Positions 1 to 7,531 of a DNA stretch of 64,000 bases are shown in pieces. Source of the DNA: Bacteroidales bacterium (GTDB lineage Bacteria > Bacteroidota > Bacteroidia > Bacteroidales > WCHB1-69); the NCBI GenBank assembly GCA_016290295.1, contig JAEETJ010000013.1, forward strand, positions 1 to 64,000, written 5' to 3'. The notes beneath the pieces were generated by a model, which saw only the letters and a program-made list of their open reading frames with translations, had not been told where the DNA came from and did no database searches. The translations under genes and the position numbers were made by a program. How positions within the stretch are numbered: position 1 is the stretch's first letter; each line of letters begins with the position of its first letter.

Positions 1-91
1 TCCTGCCATTGGCATGATTCAGAAAGACGGCGAGTTCGTTTTGCTGGCTCAGCCAGGGACTTACGAAGATTATAAGGCAAAATTAGGCTAA
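1..91 (+). CDS. C-terminal fragment of an unidentified protein (5' truncated by window edge)
   Basis: An open frame runs in from the left edge (codons in phase with base 2) to a TAA at 89-91 and gives about 29 residues ending in YEDYKAKLG. It is too short for me to assign a family. A TATTTTTG promoter element begins 17 nt after the stop, so the next gene probably has its own promoter. Confidence 0.5.
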   Translation, partial: PAIGMIQKDGEFVLLAQPGTYEDYKAKLG

Positions 92-107
92 TGTCATAAT
101 TTTTTTG

Positions 108-115
108 TATTTTTG
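108..115 (+). promoter_or_regulatory. -7 promoter element TATTTTTG for the PASTA/T9SS transcription unit
   Basis: It matches the Bacteroidota TAnnTTTG -7 consensus. It lies about 125 nt before the PASTA gene, so the mosaic of AT-rich words at 116-233 would form a long 5' leader. Confidence 0.5.
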
Positions 116-129
116 TCGTTTAATTGAAA

Positions 130-232
130 TGAATTAAAAATTCAGAACTAAGAACTAAGAATTAAAAACAATTAAACAGCTCAACAATTCAACAATTCAG
201 CATTCTTAACTCTTAATTCTTAGTTTAAAAAA
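130..232. repeat. AT-rich word mosaic (AACTAAGAATTAA / AATTCAACAATTCAAC / CTTAACTCTTAATTC)
   Basis: Short near-identical words are strung together: AACTAAGAACTAAGAATTA, then CAACAATTCAACAATTCA, then the complementary-type CTTAACTCTTAATTCTTA. The same words recur at 830-930, 23950-24045, 26680-26750 and 43270-43400, so this is a genome repeat family, not simple low complexity. Confidence 0.7.
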
Positions 233-239
233 AGTGAAC

Positions 240-830
240 ATGGGCAAATTTAGAGACTTCTTCACACCGCAGCGTATGGGCTTCCATTTTGTGTTGGCCA
301 TCATCATAACTATTGTGCTGGCTATTGTCTGTATGATTTTGCTGAAATCATATACCCGACATGGCCGCGAAGTGGATATGCCTAATTTTGTAGGACAAAA
401 CAGCACTGCGCTGATAGACACTTTGCTGCCTTCAGATTATATCATTGTCATTACCGATGAGGTGTATGACAAGTCCATGGAACCTGGCACGATTATCAAA
501 CAAAACCCTGAAGCGGGTGAGAAAGTGAAGAAAGGCCGCAAGGTTTATCTGACTGTGGCAACTTCAGAACCCCCAACAGTCATTATGCCTGAATTGCGTG
601 ATGTTTCTCAACGTCAAGCTGAAATCATGCTTGGAGCCCTGGGACTTGAACTGGAAGGAGTTATTCTGAAACCCAGTCCGTACGAAAACGCAGTACTCGA
701 ACAACTTCATAATGGAAGAACAATCGCCGCAGGAACTAAGATAAAAATGGGTGACAAGATCACATTGGTGGTGGGACGTGACATTAGTGAACTGCCGGTG
801 GGTGCAGACTCCACTCAAACTGAAAACTAA
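240..830 (+). CDS. PASTA domain-containing membrane protein
   Basis: A 196-residue protein with a short basic N-terminus, one transmembrane helix at about residues 15-36 and an extracytoplasmic part with two PASTA-like repeats (about 45-112, starting VDMPNFVGQN, and 113-180, starting VIMPELRDVS). PASTA domains bind peptidoglycan or related ligands; Bacteroidota proteins of this form have no kinase domain. I chose ATG 240; an in-frame GTG at 234 would add two residues. The C-terminal tail is short and acidic. A T9SS protein gene follows after a 100-nt spacer filled with repeat words and is probably cotranscribed. The specific function is not known. Confidence 0.85.
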   Translation: MGKFRDFFTPQRMGFHFVLAIIITIVLAIVCMILLKSYTRHGREVDMPNFVGQNSTALIDTLLPSDYIIVITDEVYDKSMEPGTIIKQNPEAGEKVKKGRKVYLTVATSEPPTVIMPELRDVSQRQAEIMLGALGLELEGVILKPSPYENAVLEQLHNGRTIAAGTKIKMGDKITLVVGRDISELPVGADSTQTEN

Positions 831-933
831 AAACTAAGAATTAAGAACTAAAAACTAAAAACAATTCAACAATTCAATAGTTCAACAATTCAACATTCTT
901 AACTCTTAATTCTTAACTCTTAATTTTAAGAAC
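831..933. repeat. AT-rich word mosaic between PASTA and T9SS genes
   Basis: It has the same word order as 130-232: AACTAAGAATTAAGAAC-type, then CAACAATTCAA-type, then CTTAACTCTTAATTCTTA-type, ending just before the ATG. It fills the whole spacer. Confidence 0.7.
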
Positions 934-3090
934 ATGAATTCCCGATATAAAAAACACATAGTCTTTTTACTGGCTTTCCTCTGTCTGAATGTCATGCAAG
1001 CACAGGAGGTGCTGACAGGTCTGTCGCATAATCCAACCTTGATGAATCAGAAACAAAAAACGACTAAAAACAGAACGGTCGTCAATTTGCCCTTTTTCGA
1101 CGATTTTTCTAACTACACAGGCTATCCGAAATCCGATTTATGGGCCGATAGACAGGTATTTGTGAATAATTCGTTTCCCATGTACCCTCCAACTTTGGGT
1201 GTGGCTACTTTGGATGCTTTGGACGCCAACGGATTGATATACGCACATGGTGAAACACAGCCTTTTGGGGCAGATACATTGACTTCTAACCCTATCAGAC
1301 TGGATTACAATAACGTATACCATAGACCGATGCAAATTTCCGACTCGATTTATTTCAGTTTTTATTACCAACCGGGCGGTGCATCAAGGTCGTATCCACC
1401 AGTGGAATGGGAGCGTATAGGCGATAAGCCGGAAACAGATGATTCATTGGTGGTGGAATTCGGCTATCCTACTGGTGACAGTATGTTTATCGGTTATGCT
1501 TATAGTGATTATGAATTGCCGTATAATTATCATGGGCATGCGGGTGATAGTACCATGTATACTCCTGGGGATTCTTTGCTGAACCCGTTCTTGTTGCCAG
1601 ATACAGTGTATTTTGTTTTTGATTTTTATGCCAATGTGGGTGCATCCATCGAACTGCCTTCAGACTCGTTGTATGCTCCTGTATTCCGATGGAATCATAT
1701 CTGGTCCACCGCAGGTTGCACTGTTGACCAATGGTTGAATGATGATGAGTATCATCTTCAGTATTTCAAAAAAGTGTTGATACCGATTACAGATCCGCAA
1801 TACCTCAGAAGCGATTTCCATTTCCGCTTCAGGAATTATGCAAGTCTTGAGCCTAATGGTTATCCCGCATGGGAGTCGAATGTTGACCAATGGCATATCG
1901 ATTATGTTTCCTTGGAACAGGGCGGTTCTTATATGGATTTATATCCACATGACGTGGCTTTTGTCATGCCAACAACTTCGGCGTTAGAGGAATATCAATC
2001 AATGCCGTGGAACCAATATCGTTCTTCCGACATGAAAGAGAGTTTCCACAATGACATGTCTAATCTGTCCCACAGTGTTATCAATGTGTCATACAGCTAT
2101 AAGGTTACTTCTGAACAAGGAGCCATGATTGCAGAGCAGCAAACATCTTCCGAAAACGCTCAACCGTATTATAATTCAGGACTGTATGCGAATCCTTATC
2201 ATACCGATGCGGCTATTAATTTCAGTTATCCGTATGACGGGGCTGATAGCGCTGTTTTCAAAATTACTCATCTGTTCAATGTGACAGGTGGTGCTGGCGA
2301 TGATTGTATAGCCAATGATACCTGTGTATTCCTGCAGAAATTCTATAATTATTACGCATACGATGATGGTACTGCTGAAGGTGGTTATTCGCTGGTTTCT
2401 ACCTTGACCTACCCTGAAAATTATTTGGCGGTAAGATTCACTCTGGCAGAGGATGATACTCTGCGTGGTGTGCGGATGTGGTTTAATTCGGTATTGGATG
2501 ATGCCAATATTGAACCTTTTACACTGATGATTTGGGATGATGATGGCGGTATGCCAGGCGATGTTTTGCTCTCTATGTCAAATCAATACCCTGACCATGC
2601 CGATGATCCTTCGGAATTTGTGTATTATGAACTCGAAGAGCCGTTGTTGGTGTCAGGTACGTTTTATGTGGGCACATATCAAACACAAAATGTGCCGCTA
2701 AATATTGGTTTCGACCAGAATAATGATGCCCGTGCCCATTGGGTATACAACACTTCTGGAGTGTGGCATGAACCGTTCCTCTATGGCGCTCCTATGATCA
2801 GACCTGTGCTGGGCAAGCATTTCGATTGCACTCCTGTTCGTGATATCGACCAGTTACAGTTTAGTGTGTATCCTAATCCTGCCGACCAGCAGATTACCGT
2901 GGTGCTGGATAATAAAACTGGTCAAAATGCGTTGGCAGTCATGTATGATATGACCGGTCGCAAGGTGGCTGAGTTTAGCTTGAATGATAATTATAATACT
3001 CTTAATATCAGTGATTTGAATAGCGGAATGTATTTGTTGCAGATAAAGACGGAGAGTCAGACCGCTATCAAGAAAATCATTAAAAGATAA
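934..3090 (+). CDS. T9SS type A sorting domain-containing secreted protein
   Basis: A 718-residue protein. Residues 1-23 form a signal peptide ending MQAQ. The long middle part is rich in Asp, Tyr, Pro and aromatic residues and looks like beta-sandwich material, but I recognise no catalytic motif. About residues 640-718 form a T9SS type A sorting domain: FSVYPNPA, then VMYDMTGRKV, then SGMYLLQI and a basic KKIIKR end. Such proteins cross the outer membrane by type IX secretion and are released or attached to the surface. The region around 485-625 (YDDGTAEGGY, then LMIWDDDGGMPG) resembles repeats common in Bacteroidota secreted proteins. It follows the PASTA gene in the same direction; an exonuclease gene starts 5 nt after its stop. 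Confidence 0.85.
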   Translation: MNSRYKKHIVFLLAFLCLNVMQAQEVLTGLSHNPTLMNQKQKTTKNRTVVNLPFFDDFSNYTGYPKSDLWADRQVFVNNSFPMYPPTLGVATLDALDANGLIYAHGETQPFGADTLTSNPIRLDYNNVYHRPMQISDSIYFSFYYQPGGASRSYPPVEWERIGDKPETDDSLVVEFGYPTGDSMFIGYAYSDYELPYNYHGHAGDSTMYTPGDSLLNPFLLPDTVYFVFDFYANVGASIELPSDSLYAPVFRWNHIWSTAGCTVDQWLNDDEYHLQYFKKVLIPITDPQYLRSDFHFRFRNYASLEPNGYPAWESNVDQWHIDYVSLEQGGSYMDLYPHDVAFVMPTTSALEEYQSMPWNQYRSSDMKESFHNDMSNLSHSVINVSYSYKVTSEQGAMIAEQQTSSENAQPYYNSGLYANPYHTDAAINFSYPYDGADSAVFKITHLFNVTGGAGDDCIANDTCVFLQKFYNYYAYDDGTAEGGYSLVSTLTYPENYLAVRFTLAEDDTLRGVRMWFNSVLDDANIEPFTLMIWDDDGGMPGDVLLSMSNQYPDHADDPSEFVYYELEEPLLVSGTFYVGTYQTQNVPLNIGFDQNNDARAHWVYNTSGVWHEPFLYGAPMIRPVLGKHFDCTPVRDIDQLQFSVYPNPADQQITVVLDNKTGQNALAVMYDMTGRKVAEFSLNDNYNTLNISDLNSGMYLLQIKTESQTAIKKIIKR

Positions 3091-3095
3091 AGCTT

Positions 3096-3899
3096 ATGAA
3101 ACTGAATCTTGAAAGACCTTTAGTGTTTTTTGACTTGGAAACCACAGGTTTGAATGTGGGTAAAGATAAAATTGTGGAGATTTCACTGCTGAAAGTAATG
3201 CCCGACGGAGAGGAAATCACTCACACTATGCTGATTAATCCAGGTTGTCATATTCCTATTGAGTGTTCCGAAGTGCATGGTATTTACGATAAGGATGTGG
3301 CTGACAAGCCTAAGTTTGAAGAGCTGGCGGATGATATTTTGGGTTTTATCGGAGATGCTGATTTGGCGGGTTTTAATTCCAACAAGTTCGATATTCCCTT
3401 GTTGGTGGAGGAATTTCTGCGCTGTGGCAGACGCTTGGATTTCCGCAACCGCCGTTGTATCGATGTGCAGAACATTTTCCATAAAATGGAACCCCGTAAC
3501 CTGGTGGCCGCCTATAAACTGTATTGTGGCAAAGACCTGAATGATGCCCACCAAGCGGAAGCCGACACCAAGGCCACATACGAGGTGCTGAAAGCGCAAT
3601 TGGACAAATACCAGAATCAGGAATATGAGGACCGAAAAACTGGTATGAAATCTGTTCCGATTCAGAATGATGTGAAGGCATTGAGTTCGTTTTCATCCGA
3701 GACCCGTATGGTGGATTTTGCCGGTCATATTGTTTTCAACGACCGCGATGAGGAGGTCTTTAATTTTGGCAAGCACAAAGGCGAGACCGTGGAGAATGTG
3801 TTCCGCAAAGAACCTTCTTATTACGCTTGGATGATGAATGCGGATTTTCCTTTATATACCAAGGAAATCATTACGATGATCAAAGAACGAATGTTTTAA
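3096..3899 (+). CDS. DnaQ-family 3'-5' exonuclease
   Basis: A 267-residue DEDDh exonuclease. Exo I is FFDLETTGL (D13, E15), Exo II is FNSNKFDIPLL (D99), and Exo III is DAHQAEADTKAT (H152, D157). After residue 200 a second small domain (FGKHKGETVENVF, then PSYYAWMMNADFP) resembles the C-terminal part of exodeoxyribonuclease X-like proteins. It probably trims 3' ends of DNA in repair or proofreading. Whether it serves as a polymerase III epsilon subunit cannot be judged from sequence. It is followed after 15 nt by elbB. Confidence 0.88.
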   Translation: MKLNLERPLVFFDLETTGLNVGKDKIVEISLLKVMPDGEEITHTMLINPGCHIPIECSEVHGIYDKDVADKPKFEELADDILGFIGDADLAGFNSNKFDIPLLVEEFLRCGRRLDFRNRRCIDVQNIFHKMEPRNLVAAYKLYCGKDLNDAHQAEADTKATYEVLKAQLDKYQNQEYEDRKTGMKSVPIQNDVKALSSFSSETRMVDFAGHIVFNDRDEEVFNFGKHKGETVENVFRKEPSYYAWMMNADFPLYTKEIITMIKERMF

Positions 3900-3914
3900 T
3901 ATAAAATACTGAAT

Positions 3915-4562
3915 ATGAAAAAGTTTGCCGTTGTTTTATGCGGCTGCGGTCCTATGGATGGTTCTGAAATTCATGAATCCGTCATGACGCTGCTCGCCAT
4001 TGACAGAAATGAATGTCAATATACAATTTTCGCACCCGATGCGGATCAATTTCATGTAATAAATCACTATACCAAGCAAGTGATGAACGAGAAACGCAAT
4101 ATGCTGGTGGAAGCCGCCCGTATTGCCCGTGGTGATATTCATCCAATTACGGAATTGAAAGCCGCAGATTTCGACGCAGTGGTATTCCCCGGAGGCTATG
4201 GTGCCGCCAAGAATCTGTTTAATTATGCCATCAAGGGCACCAAGGCTGTAGTGGATGCTGAGGTGGAAAGAGTAATCAAAGAATTCCATGCCCAGCACAA
4301 ACCGATAGGTGCGTTGTGCATTTCTCCTGTTTTAATGGCCAAAGTGCTTGGAAATATCACCATTACGGTGGGTACTGACGAGAAAACCATTCATGATGTG
4401 GAGACCTTTGGCGCACAGCACATCAATACCCAGCAAACAGAAGTGATTGCCGACAAGGAAAACATGGTTTTCACGACACCATGTTACATGCTGCCGGCTA
4501 CCATCGCCGATATCGCTGATTGCGCTGAGAATCTGATAGAAACTATTCTCGAAAACATCTAA
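3915..4562 (+). CDS. elbB: ElbB-like glyoxalase (DJ-1/PfpI superfamily)
   Basis: A 215-residue protein starting KKFAVVLCGCGPMDGSEIHE, the characteristic N-terminus of ElbB. It has the class I amidotransferase-like fold with FPGGYGAAKN at 101-110 and the nucleophile elbow GALCISP, Cys135. The E. coli homologue has been linked to isoprenoid synthesis and has glyoxalase III-like activity on glyoxal; the physiological role is unsettled. Its TAA overlaps the ATG of shikimate kinase (TAATG), so translation of the two is probably coupled. Confidence 0.88.
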   Translation: MKKFAVVLCGCGPMDGSEIHESVMTLLAIDRNECQYTIFAPDADQFHVINHYTKQVMNEKRNMLVEAARIARGDIHPITELKAADFDAVVFPGGYGAAKNLFNYAIKGTKAVVDAEVERVIKEFHAQHKPIGALCISPVLMAKVLGNITITVGTDEKTIHDVETFGAQHINTQQTEVIADKENMVFTTPCYMLPATIADIADCAENLIETILENI

Positions 4563-5068
4563 TGCGCGTCATCCTCGTAGGTTTCCCGGGTAGCGGAAAG
4601 TCGTCCGTAGGCAAAAAGTTAGCGGCCAAATTAGGTTGCGATTTTGTGGACTTGGATGATGCCTTCGAGGAGGCTTATCATGTCTCTATTCCCGATTTCT
4701 TTGCGAAGTACAATGAACCAGCCTTCCGTTCCTGCGAGCGGAAGGTTTTGTTAGATAAGCTGCAGCTTGAAAATGTTGTGATTTCTTCAGGCGGTGGCAC
4801 CCCTTGTTTTTCGGATAATATGCAATTGATGAAGGACAATGGGATGGTGGTGTATATTAAGATGGCGCCCGCCTCTTTATTCGACCGCCTTAGCCATGCC
4901 AAGCGGGTGCGTCCCTTAGTGCAGAACAAAACCCCCGAGGAGCTTCGGGCCTTCATCGACACCAACCTGCCCCTTCGTGAAACCTTCTACAATCAAGCCC
5001 ACCTCACCGTCAAAGGTGAAAGCATTGATATTGAAGCTTTGTGTGAGAAGGTAACTTTTCTGTCATAA
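4562..5068 (+). CDS. aroK: Shikimate kinase
   Basis: A 168-residue P-loop kinase that phosphorylates shikimate at the 3-position with ATP, in aromatic amino acid synthesis. The Walker A motif GFPGSGKSSVGK is at 7-18, the shikimate-binding DLDD is at about 31-34, FR.CERKVL follows, and SSGGGTPC holds the conserved GGG. The lid/adenine part KRVRPLVQ and the arginine in LPLRETFYNQA are present. Length is normal for the family. The start is fixed by the TAATG overlap with elbB. The other aro genes are not in the window. Confidence 0.93.
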   Translation: MRVILVGFPGSGKSSVGKKLAAKLGCDFVDLDDAFEEAYHVSIPDFFAKYNEPAFRSCERKVLLDKLQLENVVISSGGGTPCFSDNMQLMKDNGMVVYIKMAPASLFDRLSHAKRVRPLVQNKTPEELRAFIDTNLPLRETFYNQAHLTVKGESIDIEALCEKVTFLS

Positions 5069-5134
5069 GAATAAGTCACGGAAAAGAAATTGGCACATTA
5101 GCACATTAACTAATTGGCACATTGAAAAAATTTG

Positions 5135-5142
5135 TATCTTTG
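5135..5142 (+). promoter_or_regulatory. -7 promoter element TATCTTTG for pyrH
   Basis: TATCTTTG lies 15 nt before the pyrH ATG, with a TTG at 5114-5116 as a possible -33 element. The leader would be very short, about 10 nt. Confidence 0.6.
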
Positions 5143-5157
5143 CCACAAATTTGAAAA

Positions 5158-5862
5158 ATGAGCTACAAACGCATATTATTGAAATTAAGTGGCGAATCGT
5201 TCATGGGTGACGATGGCTATAGTATTGACTATCAGAAAATTCATCATTTTGCTACGGAAGTAAAATCCGCTGTGGACCGTAAAGTACAAGTGGGTATTGT
5301 CATCGGTGGCGGAAATATTTTCCGCGGAGTGAAGGGTGCTGGCCGTGGCTTCGACCGCCGTCAGGGCGATTATATGGGCATGTTGGCTACCGTCATCAAC
5401 TCCATGGCCCTGCAAACAGTTCTGGAAGAGCTGGGTGTAAATGCCAAGGTGATGTCCGCCCTCAAGATCGAAGGCATCTGCGAGAAGATTTTCTTCAAAA
5501 ACGCCATCGCTCATTTGGAGGCTGGCCAGGTGGTGATTTTCTCCGCTGGTACAGGCAATCCGTTCTTTACTACTGATTCTGGCGCCGCTTTGCGTGCTGT
5601 GGAAATCGGCGCGGACTTGCTCCTCAAAGGTACTCGCGTGGACGGCGTCTATACCGCTGACCCCGAAAAAGACCCCACCGCTACCAAATACGATACCATC
5701 ACATTCGATGAATGCTACGAAAAGAAACTGAATATCATGGATCTTACGGCATTCACCGTATGCAAAGAAAATAATATGCCTATTTGTGTGTACAATGCCA
5801 ATGTCCCTGGTAAACTCGGCCGGATTCTGGATGGCGAGAAAGAAGGTACCTTGGTTCATTAA
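5158..5862 (+). CDS. pyrH: UMP kinase
   Basis: A 234-residue hexameric-type bacterial UMP kinase of the amino acid kinase fold that makes UDP from UMP and ATP. Visible motifs are KRILLKLSGESFMG at the N-terminus, GGGNIFRG in the UMP-binding region, a central block with NSMALQ, FSAGTGNPFFTTD, and the C-terminal DGVYTADPEKDPTATKYD. Length is standard. It begins a cluster of housekeeping genes (a 2TM protein, frr, gcvH); pyrH and frr are often neighbours in bacteria, and here one small membrane protein gene separates them. Confidence 0.96.
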   Translation: MSYKRILLKLSGESFMGDDGYSIDYQKIHHFATEVKSAVDRKVQVGIVIGGGNIFRGVKGAGRGFDRRQGDYMGMLATVINSMALQTVLEELGVNAKVMSALKIEGICEKIFFKNAIAHLEAGQVVIFSAGTGNPFFTTDSGAALRAVEIGADLLLKGTRVDGVYTADPEKDPTATKYDTITFDECYEKKLNIMDLTAFTVCKENNMPICVYNANVPGKLGRILDGEKEGTLVH

Positions 5863-5875
5863 AATATAAAACATT

Positions 5876-6310
5876 ATGGCAGAGGAAAATATCACTACTC
5901 CAGTCAAAACCGAAGCGGAAATTGCCGCTGAGCAGGAGAACGAAAAAAAGCTGTATAACAAAGCCCGTAATAGAGCCGCTTTCAGAATTCATCTGTTGAT
6001 TTTTATCTTGGTGAATGCCCTGTTCTGGGTGATTTATTTTTTTGTTTTCAAAGGCACTGAGGCTAATGATGTTTTCTTCAAAGCGGTGTTGTTTGTCACT
6101 ATCGCATGGCTGATTATTCTCATTGGTCACAATGTTTTTGTCAGAGTGTTTAATTCTACTATCGTGGAGAAAGAATTAAAGAAGATCAAAAAAGAGATAG
6201 AGAATAATGAGAAAGAACTGCAGAGATTGAAAACTATTGCTGAACAGAAAAAAGCTGAATTGCTGAGAAAACAACAGGAAGCCACCGAAGAAAATAATGT
6301 GAAAGAATAG
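5876..6310 (+). CDS. 2TM domain-containing protein
   Basis: A 144-residue protein with an acidic N-terminus, two transmembrane helices (about 34-55 and 65-88) joined by a short charged loop, and a C-terminal charged coiled coil of about 45 residues (KKIKKEIENNEKELQRLK). The pattern matches the 2TM domain family common in Bacteroidota, whose function is unknown. It starts 13 nt after pyrH. Confidence 0.75.
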   Translation: MAEENITTPVKTEAEIAAEQENEKKLYNKARNRAAFRIHLLIFILVNALFWVIYFFVFKGTEANDVFFKAVLFVTIAWLIILIGHNVFVRVFNSTIVEKELKKIKKEIENNEKELQRLKTIAEQKKAELLRKQQEATEENNVKE

Positions 6311-6428
6311 GTAAAAGGGGTCAGGTTACAGGTGTCAGTGGTCAGTGGTCAGGTGTCAGTGAATTAGGGGATAGTGGATTTGAATGAAAACTATAAATTA
6401 TTAATTGTTAACTATTAACTGTTTTGGT
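6311..6428. repeat. GGTCAGGTGTCAGTG-type direct repeats and AT-rich words before frr
   Basis: The words GGTCAGGTTACAGGTGTCAG and GGTCAGTGGTCAGGTGTCAG follow each other, then TTATTAATTGTTAACTATTAACTG-like sequence. Related GTCAGGTGACAGG words occur at 46550-46575 and GGACAGGTTTCAG words at 63395-63423. No gene is seen here. Confidence 0.65.
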
Positions 6429-6989
6429 ATGGAAGAAATTGCGAAATTATTGGCACAAGCCAAGGAAAATATGAGCTCAGCTGTGGCTTTCTTTGAAAAA
6501 GAACTGCAGAAAGTACGCGCTGGCAAATCCAGTCCCCAGATGCTGGAAGGACTGAAAGTGGATTATTATGGCAATCCTACCCCCATCGAACAAGTGGGTA
6601 ATATCAGCACTCCTGATGCCCGTCAGATTATCGTGCAGCCTTGGGAACGCAACATGCTGCAACCCATCGAAAAGGCTATCTTGGCTGCTAATTTGGGCTT
6701 TACTCCGCAGAATACGGGCGAGTTTATCCGTATTGTAGTGCCCACCCCGACTGAGGAACGCCGTAAAGAGTTGGTGAAGAAGGCTAAGCAGGATGCCGAA
6801 CAGCTGAAAGTGAGCATTCGCAACATTCGTCGTTCTGCCAACGATGCCGCCAAAAAACTGAAAGATTCAGGTATTCCTGAAGATGCTGTAAAGAAGTTGG
6901 AAACTGATATTCAGAAAGTTACTGATGAATTTGTCGGCAAAGTCGATAAGATGGTGGAAGCCAAGGAAAAAGAAATCATGACAGTATAG
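6429..6989 (+). CDS. frr: Ribosome recycling factor
   Basis: A 186-residue protein that splits post-termination ribosomes together with EF-G. The family pattern is clear: KVRAGKSSPQML, then VDYYGNPTPIEQVGNIS, then IIVQPWERNMLQPIEKAI, then PTPTEERRKELVKKAKQ, then VRNIRR-like SIRNIRRSAND in the long three-helix bundle. I chose ATG 6429 because it gives the standard length and N-terminus (MEEIAKLL); an upstream in-frame start at 6405 would add eight residues lying in repeat sequence. Confidence 0.95.
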   Translation: MEEIAKLLAQAKENMSSAVAFFEKELQKVRAGKSSPQMLEGLKVDYYGNPTPIEQVGNISTPDARQIIVQPWERNMLQPIEKAILAANLGFTPQNTGEFIRIVVPTPTEERRKELVKKAKQDAEQLKVSIRNIRRSANDAAKKLKDSGIPEDAVKKLETDIQKVTDEFVGKVDKMVEAKEKEIMTV

Positions 6990-7015
6990 TATATAACCTT
7001 AAAAACTTAACATTT

Positions 7016-7393
7016 ATGAATTTACCTGAAAATTTGAAGTATTCAAACGACCACGAATGGTTGAAAATGGACGGTGACGTAGCTTACGTAGGTATCACCG
7101 CTTTTGCCGCTAACGAATTGGGTGACATCGTTTTCTTGGATATCACTACCGTTGGTGAAACTCTCGAAGCTAACGAAGTATTCGGTACTGTGGAAGCTGT
7201 TAAGACGGTTTCTGACCTGATGCTGCCCGTTGGTGGTGAAGTATTGGAGTTCAACGAAGCACTGAACGACAACCCCGGTATCATCAACACTGATCCTTAC
7301 AACGAAGGATGGATTGTAAAAATCAAAGTTACCAATCCTGCTGAAGCTGATGCTCTTATGGATGCAGCTGCTTATCAGGCATTTATCGGATAA
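7016..7393 (+). CDS. gcvH: Glycine cleavage system H protein
   Basis: A 125-residue lipoyl carrier protein that shuttles the methylamine group of glycine between the P, T and L proteins. The lipoylation site is Lys63 in GTVEAVKTVSDL. The N-terminal HEWLKMDGDVAYVGIT and the NDNPGIINTDPYNEGW segment are typical. gcvP, gcvT and lpd are not in the window, so the gene is isolated from its partners. A strong hairpin terminator follows. Confidence 0.96.
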   Translation: MNLPENLKYSNDHEWLKMDGDVAYVGITAFAANELGDIVFLDITTVGETLEANEVFGTVEAVKTVSDLMLPVGGEVLEFNEALNDNPGIINTDPYNEGWIVKIKVTNPAEADALMDAAAYQAFIG

Positions 7394-7418
7394 TCATAAG
7401 GTTTTTAATAATTATCGG

Positions 7419-7458
7419 AAAAGGCCACACTGCTTGTTTGTCAGGTGGCCTTTTGTTT
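7419..7458 (+). terminator. Rho-independent terminator after gcvH
   Basis: Perfect 10-bp arms AAAAGGCCAC and GTGGCCTTTT (7419-7428 and 7445-7454) with a 16-nt loop, followed by GTTTTC. It closes the pyrH-frr-gcvH region. Confidence 0.85.
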
Positions 7459-7531
7459 TCAAAAATATTGGTTTACAGTTTGCTGCGAGAAATCTCTAAT
7501 GCCAAACATTAAACAATAAACATCAAACAAC

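Noticed and set aside
4678..5961. Leftward ORFs antisense to aroK and pyrH
   Set aside because: They lie wholly opposite well-recognised housekeeping genes and show no domain; they arise from codon bias.
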